A program made the translations under genes and the position numbers. A DNA stretch of 64,000 bases, from assembly GCA_015847255.1 (NCBI GenBank), contig JADLZK010005874.1, positions 186,001 through 250,000 of the forward strand, given 5' to 3'. The notes beneath the pieces are model-generated. The model was not told the DNA's origin and ran no database searches. It saw only the letters and a list, made by a program, of their open reading frames with translations. Source of the DNA: Hyparrhenia diplandra (lineage: Eukaryota > Streptophyta > Magnoliopsida > Poales > Poaceae). Below, piece by piece: positions 56,701 to 64,000 of this stretch (position 1 is the stretch's first letter; every line of letters begins with the position of its first letter).

Positions 56701-58635
56701 TGATACTATATACCAACAGTTTTATCCAATATCTCCAGCATTCTTAAATTATTTACTGCCCAAGGTTTTATGAACTCTGGCTCTGTATCTTTTCCCCCAC
56801 TCGTGAAGGTATCGGCTTAATGTGGAGAAGGCAGAATGGATAGTATACCTAACAGACGTAGGTCAGAAGCAACACTTTCATAACATTTTCAACGTGAGTG
56901 CCAAATCCCACTTTGTTTAATTGTCAGGTCTTGCACTTTCTTTAAATGACAAGATTTTTGTATCTAAAGCACTTCGGTGAAACTGATTGTAGACTGCTAC
57001 CATGGCTGGCTGGCTCCCAGATGAAAACGAACAGAGGTACCCAAGAACGACCCATGTAGGCTTTGGTCTTGTTCTTGGGTTAGATGGCACGCGTTTCCGA
57101 ACTCGTTGCTCCGAAGTTGTTCGACTGGTAGATCTACTTGATGAAGCCAAATCTAAATGCAAAGCACAACTTATTGAACGCCTTACTGAAAATGGTACTT
57201 GATATTTTGCTTCTGTTTATCTTCTTGTTTTAGTATAATTCTCTATGGCTGCACGTAACACCAATACTATAATTTTTTCCAGAAAAAATTGCTGGGTGGA
57301 CAGATGATGAGCTTGACAGAACTTCAGAGGCTATAGGATTGGCCGCTATTAAGTAAGTCTGAATTATCTTTCTTTCACCTATTTTGCTTAAACTAGTGGC
57401 AACTTATCTTTTCCATATCCATTCTTCCAACCTCGTGGCAAAATATGTATCAATCTTTTAATCAGTGTGATCTAGAACTATCCTTATATATCACATACAG
57501 ATTTTCTATTGTATGAGGAGATTTATCTCCAATAATCTGTGCATATATGTACAGTGCGCATGTTGAAGGGTTTCAAACTAACAAATATTTTACTTTCTAG
57601 TGGGCATTAGATTGCTCATGATTGTACTGTTCTGATGATGATTTTTCTCTATAACCTCTTGAAATTTAGGTATGCAGATCTGAAAAACAACCGACTCACA
57701 AACTACACATTTAGTTTTGAGAAGATGTTAAGTGACAAGGTACCTTCATTAAATAAACCTGATATATTTCAACCTTGTCAAAAACTGCAAACTTTACTTA
57801 GGCGATGACCACACCATATGGTTCGATGAGCAGGGAAATAGCGCCGTCTATCTTCAGTATGCACATGCTCGTATCTGTTCCATTATCCAAAAAGCCAACA
57901 AGGATATTGAAGAGTTAAAAATGGTAAGCCTTTCTTTGTGCTTCGAACCAACAAGTGACTCCTTCAAGCAGAACAATTTGATACACTTCGAGCCTGTCCT
58001 TAAAACAGAATATCCAAGTGATTGCTGACAGTTGTTCCTCTCTTTGTGCTGGTTTCAGAAGGCGGCGATTACCTTTGTCCATGCTGATGAGCGTGTCTTA
58101 GGATTACATCTCATCCGGTTCCAAGAGGTTTGTGCTCGGAGTTCTTGATGGAAGTCTGTTCCAGTAGCTCTTGAATATGTCTGTGAACTGTGATTTACAA
58201 TTCCTACGAGCAGCAGCAGGCTAGGGCACCATATTTCTGAAGTAATTCTAGGAATTACGGACTATGACAACTTTGGGAAATAATCAATCTTTTGATATCT
58301 TGTGCTATTTAGGTTGTTGAGCAGGCCTGCGTCGATCTATTTCCCCATTATTTGTGCGACTACTTGTACAGCCTATCTGAAACATTCTCAAAGTTCTACA
58401 CCAGTTGCCAGGTACTTGCTTGCTTGCTATCGCTTCTTTCCACATGACCTCATGATTCTCAACTTTCAACTTCTGCACCAGAGGTTGACATGAAGTGCCT
58501 GTTTCTCCCTTGTCGACTCCACAGGTCGTTGGGTCACCTCAAGAAACGAGCCGTCTTCTTCTTTGCCAAGCGACGGCAATTGTCATGCGGCAGTGTTTCA
58601 GTCTGTTGGGCATTACACCGATCTACAAGTTGTAA
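53772..58635 (+). CDS. Arginyl-tRNA synthetase (about 615 aa, 17 exons), 1-bp gap at exon 9
   Basis: Class I aminoacyl-tRNA synthetase that charges tRNA-Arg. Exons: 53772-53837, 54101-54240, 54335-54410, 54520-54621, 54716-54931, 55015-55095, 55631-55717, 55798-55902, 56432-56609, 56809-56893, 56993-57194, 57283-57352, 57670-57739, 57834-57923, 58059-58127, 58313-58411, 58525-58635. The N-terminal additional domain covers about residues 25-150. The HIGH motif is in IAKEMHVGHIRST. GDWGTQFGML, RDGGFNYASTDLAALWYRL and FGLVLGLDGTRFRTR are catalytic-core words. The C-terminal anticodon-binding domain ends LLGITPIYKL. Exon lengths sum to 1,847 bp, one short: the exon 9 acceptor reads CAGGAGAG where CAGGGAGAG would keep frame with GESFYNPYIPP. 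There is no obvious transit peptide, so cytosolic action is likely. Confidence 0.92.
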
Positions 58636-59340
58636 TTGTTGCCGTTATTGATCTTGTAGCATATATGGCCTCACTCAACAGAAAGAATTAAGACGTTCCG
58701 ACAAAAAATAGATAGTAAAGCTAGTTTTCATATTACGTGCTACAGTTGTCGCTCAATGTAAATATAACATTTTCCATTTCATATATGGTCCATTTTTTAA
58801 ATTCTAATTGTGCTTCTCCTTTAGTATCGTGTACGTATGTATTTCGCGTAATTTGGGAGGTAACTGGAACCATTTTTCTTTCCGATTTTGCCCTTGCCTA
58901 ACAAAATTTGACTGAAATTCTTTTCCCTCTTGTTCATCACCGACAGAAGGATCACCTGTAACTTTCCCAATGGAACTGAATTGGAATGTTTTAAACTTTC
59001 ATCTCATGTCTCGACAATTGTTCAAAGGGGAAATCATCCATTCTACTGGTGTACTTGAAAAAACGATCTGAAGTAACAAAGGGGGCAACGAATTTGTTCT
59101 TCCTGTGCTTGGATCGATTGAATACCTTCTGATAGTTGTCAAAAAAAAAAAAAAATGCCTTCTGATTTGGGAAACCATGGGATTTGATTTTAGGGTACCC
59201 TTGATTTTATCGAGCCTCAATCCTCTCCTATTATCAGGATGGACACCGTCAATTGGCATTTGGCGGGCTATCCGATTCCTCTGTTTTTTCTGGAGATTAT
59301 GGATTCAGATAAAAATTTGTCATGATAAGCACTAGATTCC
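58636..59340. other. ArgRS 3' flank
   Basis: 58636-58855 is the part duplicated at 61020-61255. The remainder has no recognised gene. Confidence 0.5.
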
Positions 59341-59359
59341 TTCTCAAAATGATGAGAAA

Positions 59360-60005
59360 TCGATGAAGATTCAGCAAAAACGTCGGTGGAAGGAGAACAG
59401 GGGTGTCCAGAGGGGCTTCGCGTCGAGAGTTAGCAGTATTGGAGAGCTGCTCAGAGGCGAGCGGCTAGTCATATTGCGGCGTCTCATCGTTGCCTTGGCC
59501 AAAGCCACCGACCGGCCAGCGAGACGCGAGCTCCGCCGCCGCTTCTGCGCTCGAGACGCCATCGTCGACGCTCGAGGCGCCGCCGCCCTTCCGCTTCCTC
59601 GCCTTCCGCTTCCTCGAGGGGGAGGAGGGTGCGACTGGTGGCATTCATCCACAACTGAGTCCCGAAGAAAGTGTCGAGGTCGGAACCCGCGACGATCTCG
59701 AGCTCCTCGACGGCCCCACGGATCATCTCCGACCGGAGATAATCCACCCAGGCGGTGAAGGAGGCCCCCGCACGCCCTCACCCGCGACGCCCTCGGCGAC
59801 GTCCACCACCGCCTTAAGCTTCAACACCGGCTGTCCAAGGCGGCGGCGGCGCTGGTTCAGCTGCCCCATCGGCGGCAGTCGTCTCGACCTCGCCTCGTTT
59901 GGTTGGGGAATTGGGGAGAGGAAAAGGGAGTTAGAGAGGAGGAGTCTTAAAAATCTCGGGCTCTCAAAAATCTTGTGTTTGTTTTTGTTTCGGACAGGGA
60001 GTTAG
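59360..60005 (-). pseudogene. GC-rich gene relic of unknown family
   Basis: Minus-strand translation gives a non-random stretch, DYLRSEMIRGAVEELEIVAG followed by SDLDTFFGTQLWM. A VVDVAEGVAGEGVR piece lies upstream in another frame, so at least one frameshift is needed. The C-terminal part is Arg/Glu-rich. I do not recognise the family. It may be a captured or decayed gene fragment. Confidence 0.35.
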
Positions 60006-60361
60006 AGTTGGGCCCAAATTTCCCTCGGGGGATTCAGATCGTTTTTTTATGTCGGCCACTACAATTTTTCCGTACAAGGGTCCACTGGTCAGACGCATAG
60101 ACGCTAGTCATCGGCTCGATGGAGCTCGGGCAAATTGGAAATTTGGAATGCATTTGTCACTGCATTGCATAAAAGTTGTTGCTCATTATTCTGTTTTTTT
60201 GTCATCCAACTTGAAACAACGTTGCTACAAAAGCTGCTAGCAAATTCATTTTACCAGTTTGAACATGTCGAGGTAATAATTACTACAAGGATATTTTAGA
60301 TCTTTGCTGCACTTCTGCACCAGATGTTAACACAAGTGCCTGTTGTCGCCTCCGCAGGTCT

Positions 60362-60362
60362 C

Positions 60363-60396
<34 letters not shown>

Positions 60397-60800
60397 ACAA
60401 GGAAACAAAGCTTTCATTAATTAACAGTGTTAGAACCATTACATTGTTAATGGTCACATGGTGGAGTGCCTCCAGGGAAGAAGGGCACCTTGTTCATGAT
60501 TTGGATTAACACATAATCCACTATATTCTAAGTCCTCATCCCGAAAAGAGATCCGGTTGCAACTCCTTGGAACTCAGACGCCTTAATTAAGGTTCCTACG
60601 ATAGCAGAGACGACAATCTTTGTGTATGGCTTGATGGTCCAATCCGGCGGGTTGGCTCTTTCGGCGCTATTGATGTAATTGATTAGCAGCTGATTGTCTG
60701 CTAATAGAGTTCCTTCTTGCCTGTTCATCCTGCGCAGAAGTGTAGCTGCCAGTGCTTGCCCTGCAGACTCAGCCATAAGAACAGAGGTGGGTGGAGGTGC
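60362..60800 (-). mobile_element. 5'-truncated LINE 3' end with RNase H-like domain
   Basis: A run of about 33 T (60364-60396) is the poly(A) tail on the minus strand. Upstream on that strand AESAGQALAATLLRRMNRQE and DNQLLINYINSAERANPPDW read as the C-terminal RNase H-like domain common in plant LINEs. It lies inside the rearranged ArgRS copy, so it inserted after the copying. Confidence 0.72.
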
Positions 60801-60859
60801 TATGATTTGCAGCCTTGAGTGCTTTGCCCTGCAGACTCAGCCATAAGAACAGAGGTGGC
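60758..60859. repeat. Short direct duplication at the LINE 5' end
   Basis: CCCTGCAGACTCAGCCATAA with its following AGAACAGAGGTGG occurs at about 60759 and again at about 60827. Such a repeat at a truncated LINE end fits template switching during insertion. Confidence 0.7.
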
Positions 60860-61676
60860 TTTGTAGGCGGTGAGGTGGAGGTGTTCACTATGATTATGTC
60901 CAGCCCTGCTTGTCTTGGTGGGTCACCTCAAGAAACAAGTCGTCTTCTTCTTTGCCAAGCGGCCAGAACTGTATGCGGTGTTTCAGTCTGTCGGGCATTA
61001 CACCAATCTACAAGTTGTAAAAACTCCCAATTTGCATGGCATATTGTCGTCGTTATTGATCTTGTAGCATATATATAGCCTCTCTCAACAGAAGAAATAA
61101 GTTCTTAAAAAAAATGTTAAGCGTAAAGCTAGTTTTCATATTACGTGCTACAGTTATCACTCAATGTAAATATAACATTTTCCTTTTCATATATGCCGCG
61201 TTTATTCTAGTTGGCTTCTCCTTTAATATCGTATACATATGTATTTCGCGTGGCAATCAATGTCAATGACCGACGTTTTGTCATAACTAACAAAACAATA
61301 GAAACACTTCACAGTTTTGACAAAACTTAACCTCTATTCCTATACAATCTAAGATGTTCACTAAAGGCTGCAGCCATTCATTATCAAAAGGAGTACATAC
61401 GTTACTGAAAAAAAAAAAAATCATATTCAATAAAGTACGATTTCCTCTTCTTTTACCCCCATTTATATCTAGGGGTACTCAACTCAAGTGCATCTGCTTG
61501 TTAAATGTTCTTACCTCACATTAGCTTATCATAGGTAAAATAAGGCACAGGGAAGATAACAATATAGTTTTAATCTTTTAAATGGAGCCTCTTGGCCTTC
61601 TCCTGCCTGAAAACTTTGTAATGCGCCACTATACCAAGATCCGACATTCAGAGGCTCCCTGCGTTCATGAGTTCTG

Positions 61677-62124
61677 CTACTGCCTAGCCCTCTTGGAGCT
61701 GCAGCTCGGGCATTTGTAATGTTTTATGCTCTCCGCCTTGGCAGGGGTTATCTTGACACACTTGCCATGGTACCACCTCTCGCACATGTCGCACCCAATC
61801 CAGAACTCATCCGCACTATATATCCCACCACAGGTTCCGCATAGGGTTTCACCGTGATCACTGTCATCTTCTCCATATGCTTCATCTGTGGCTTTTCCAT
61901 TATTTTCTATCTGCCATTCATGTTTTTGTTACAGTGTGAGAATAACTGAATGTACAAGGAAACAATGGTAGCATCAATAACAGTTTGCTAATATCTTTAC
62001 CTTTACAGGCTTGGATCTACCACCATTGTCCATACTAGACCTCTCTTTAGATTGTTGTTGTCTCGCACCGGAGACAACTTCAAAAACAGTTTGCAATTCA
62101 TTAATCATACCAAATAAGCGCTTC
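61677..62124 (-). CDS. Alfin-like PHD finger protein, last two exons (partial)
   Basis: Plant-specific nuclear proteins that bind H3K4me2/3 through a C-terminal PHD finger. The exon at 62001-62124 encodes KRLFGMINELQTVFEVVSGA, the end of the Alfin domain, and a Gln/Ser linker. The exon at 61677-61910 encodes a short acidic linker, ETLCGTCGGIYSADEFWIGC, then DMCERWYHGKCVKITPAKAE and HYKCPSCSSKRARQ-stop. This gives a full Cys4-His-Cys3 PHD finger and a basic C-terminus. Splice sites are GT-AG. The N-terminal Alfin exons were not found up to position 64000, so they must lie beyond the edge behind an intron longer than 1.8 kb, or be missing. Confidence 0.9.
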
Positions 62125-62978
62125 CTGTTGGATGACAGTTAAAGCAGTGAGATATTAGCAACATAAGCTTAAGAAAACAGGAATTTAAACAAACTAATGG
62201 CACTGCAACATATTACATATCTATCCTTTCAAATTTACATAAAAATGTGTATAATCGAAGACTATGTCCGCAGTACTCAGATCAGTGTGACAACATTATC
62301 ATCAACAAAAAAACAGGCATCATACAACTGAAAAAAAAAAAAAAGAAACAGACTATTGCCAACTGAATCCATAGAAAGGTATGCTAAAAGAAAAAGGTAC
62401 AGGAAAATCTGGAGTGCTACTCCTGGTGCAGCAGTATCAAAAAGTTCCATGCTAGTGAGGGTTCACATTGATTCAAAATGACTAATCCACAAGAAGTCAA
62501 GAACAGAAAAAAAAAAAAAAAAAAAAAACTCAGTCATTAAAAGAGGAAAAATGTTTATTCTCCAGGTCATTTTTTCTGGAAAACACAGGAGAACCACGCT
62601 TCATTATATTAAGAAGATAAAAAGGGGAAAGACCCCAAATACAACAGACACCAAACAACAGCATTCACACAGATTACAGTATTGAACTATTTATATGAGT
62701 ATCATCAACGAAAAAAAAGGAACTGCAGATTACATACTCCAAACTACCATAGGCATGTGCATTAGTACACTTATCATATCTGATGTAAATTAATATAGAA
62801 AAAAAGGTGCAGTGTGAAACACAACTTGAGAACTTTATATCCATATAAAAATCAAGAACACAGAAATTGAATAAGATAACACTATAACAGGCTGTGAATA
62901 TCAAACATGTGCTCCTTATGTTATTAACACATATACTTCTTGAGCAAAGAATGCTCCTACTTTTTTTTTTGGTAAACA

Positions 62979-63175
62979 CCCTCTCCATTTTAAATTAGTA
63001 GCCTTATTTAGTTTCATTAGGACAAACTTTGACCAACAAATTACTCTAATGTCATATATGTGATAAAAGTCATAATCTAGTAGCATTAATTTTGTACTAC
63101 AAAAATTGTAACACAGATTGTTGGTCAAAGGCTTGTCCTAGCAAAATGAAATACTCCTACCAATTTCAAACCGTG
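62979..63175. mobile_element. Stowaway-like MITE
   Basis: Inverted words GGACAAACTTTGACCAACAA and TTGTTGGTCAAAGGCTTGTC lie inside less conserved ends (CTCTCCATTTTAAATTAGTA and TACTCCTACCAATTTCAAA). Confidence 0.65.
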
Positions 63176-63329
63176 GGGCGCAAATAACTGTACTGTAAGC
63201 CTGTAACTCTAAACAGACCATTACATATACTTCAGTATGGCATGATCTTTCCAAACTCTATTCCTCCTTCAGATCATAAATAAATGTACTCTATTTTAGC
63301 TTGCATTGATGAAATATAGCTTTCAACTG

Positions 63330-63920
63330 TTGGAAACAGAATTACTGTTTTCTTCTCCTTGTTGGAAATGAATCACACAATTCCTCTCTTTGCTCTCCAT
63401 CTAATACGAGAGATAGCCACACAAGTAACTAGCTTATATAAGGGAACTCACTTGATCTTCAGTAACTTGGTCTTCACAACTAAGCACTACTTGTAGCTTG
63501 ATCCTCACAATCAAACACTACTAGCTTGATCATTGATCATATCACATACTGACATACACAAGCTTACACGACCTCTCATCTAGCATCTAATCACTTCACA
63601 TCACAAGCATCTACATTCTTTCCATCTCACATGGTTTTAATTCATATTCTCTCAGTCATAAGGGTGTTGTGCCCTTTATAGTCCTGTAGGTTGGTTTGCT
63701 ACGGTAATCGAAGTACTACAGTAACCAACCTAAATCAGCACGCCTGACCATCAGTTGTACTACTTTTACAGCTCAACTTCAAAATAAATTTCACTACCTT
63801 GTTTCCTTTTCTATCTACCCTATCTTTATCTTTTTGTCTTTTTCCTCTTCATATGGGTTTCATCTCTAGCCTACCCCAACTAGCTTGGGACTAAAGGCTA
63901 TGTTGTTGTTGTTGTTGTTG
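63330..63920 (+). mobile_element. Non-LTR element 3' end with GTT tail
   Basis: The segment ends CCCCAACTAGCTTGGGACTA then AAGGCTATGTTGTTGTTG, continuing as a run of GTT units to 63920. This short-repeat tail suits plant RTE-type LINEs or SINEs that use them. The 5' limit is not visible. Confidence 0.5.
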
Positions 63921-64000
63921 TACCAAATGTTAGCTAGCCATTAGCTCATGCATCAAATCAATTTCTCTTTGATAAGAACACGTCGTCTCAGATGCATGTA

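Larger units (their letters stand above)
60241..61255 (+). pseudogene. Rearranged partial copy of the ArgRS gene, interrupted by a LINE
   Basis: 60241-60300 matches the exon 5/intron 5 region (54938-55018) but with its two parts in swapped order. 60305-60362 matches the end of intron 16 (58472-58530). 60917-61255 matches exon 17 and the 3' flank (58533-58855), including ACCTCAAGAAACAAGTCGTC and the final codons. A LINE fragment sits between the last two parts. Coding sequence is limited to the last exon, so the copy is not functional. Confidence 0.85.
62125..64000 (-). other. Intron or upstream region of the Alfin-like gene, transposon-rich
   Basis: No Alfin coding exon was found. A-runs lie at 62330-62344 and 62505-62528. 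Most of the rest is AT-rich and non-coding. Confidence 0.5.

Overview
The window is plant nuclear DNA, most like rice (Oryza) or a very close grass. Genes carry many introns. The proteins are plant types: importin-alpha 9, a THA8-like chloroplast PPR protein, serine carboxypeptidase II, a UGT with a PSPG box, phloem protein 2, a eukaryotic ArgRS and an Alfin-like PHD factor. Intergenic DNA is full of grass-type MITEs, hAT, CACTA and MULE elements, SINEs, LINE 3' ends and LTR debris. The species call is inference from these features; no database was searched.

Layout. (1) 1-23,500 is an accessory, transposon-rich region. It holds five tandem paralogous genes, all on the minus strand, for 75-91 aa secreted peptides with a signal peptide, a PRALLR block, a CC-x(6,7)-CC core and an acidic tail ending in Ser-Pro. 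I do not recognise the family. Two subgroups (A/D/E and B/C) share promoters and 3' flanks. Fragments of the importin gene further right lie between the peptide genes. (2) 24,100-31,100 holds an intact importin-alpha 9-like gene, convergent with a THA8-like gene whose frame is broken by four small indels. (3) 32,600-41,100 holds two tandem serine carboxypeptidase II genes. The first is intact and the second has a 1-bp deletion in exon 1; a Tourist MITE and a gene-carrying MULE lie between them. (4) 41,100-50,650 holds a local duplication, a UGT gene with two compensating frameshifts, a textbook hAT element and an intact three-exon PP2 lectin gene. (5) 51,900-64,000 holds a non-autonomous CACTA element, a 17-exon arginyl-tRNA synthetase with one missing base at the exon 9 acceptor, a rearranged copy of pieces of that gene split by a LINE, and the last two exons of an Alfin-like gene that runs off the right edge.

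The genes do not form one pathway. The housekeeping genes (importin, ArgRS, THA8, Alfin-like) are single plant genes. The peptide cluster and the carboxypeptidase pair are local tandem expansions. Eight small indels break four GC-rich or homopolymer-containing coding regions whose protein sequence is otherwise well kept. This looks more like draft-assembly error than decay, but resequencing is needed to decide.
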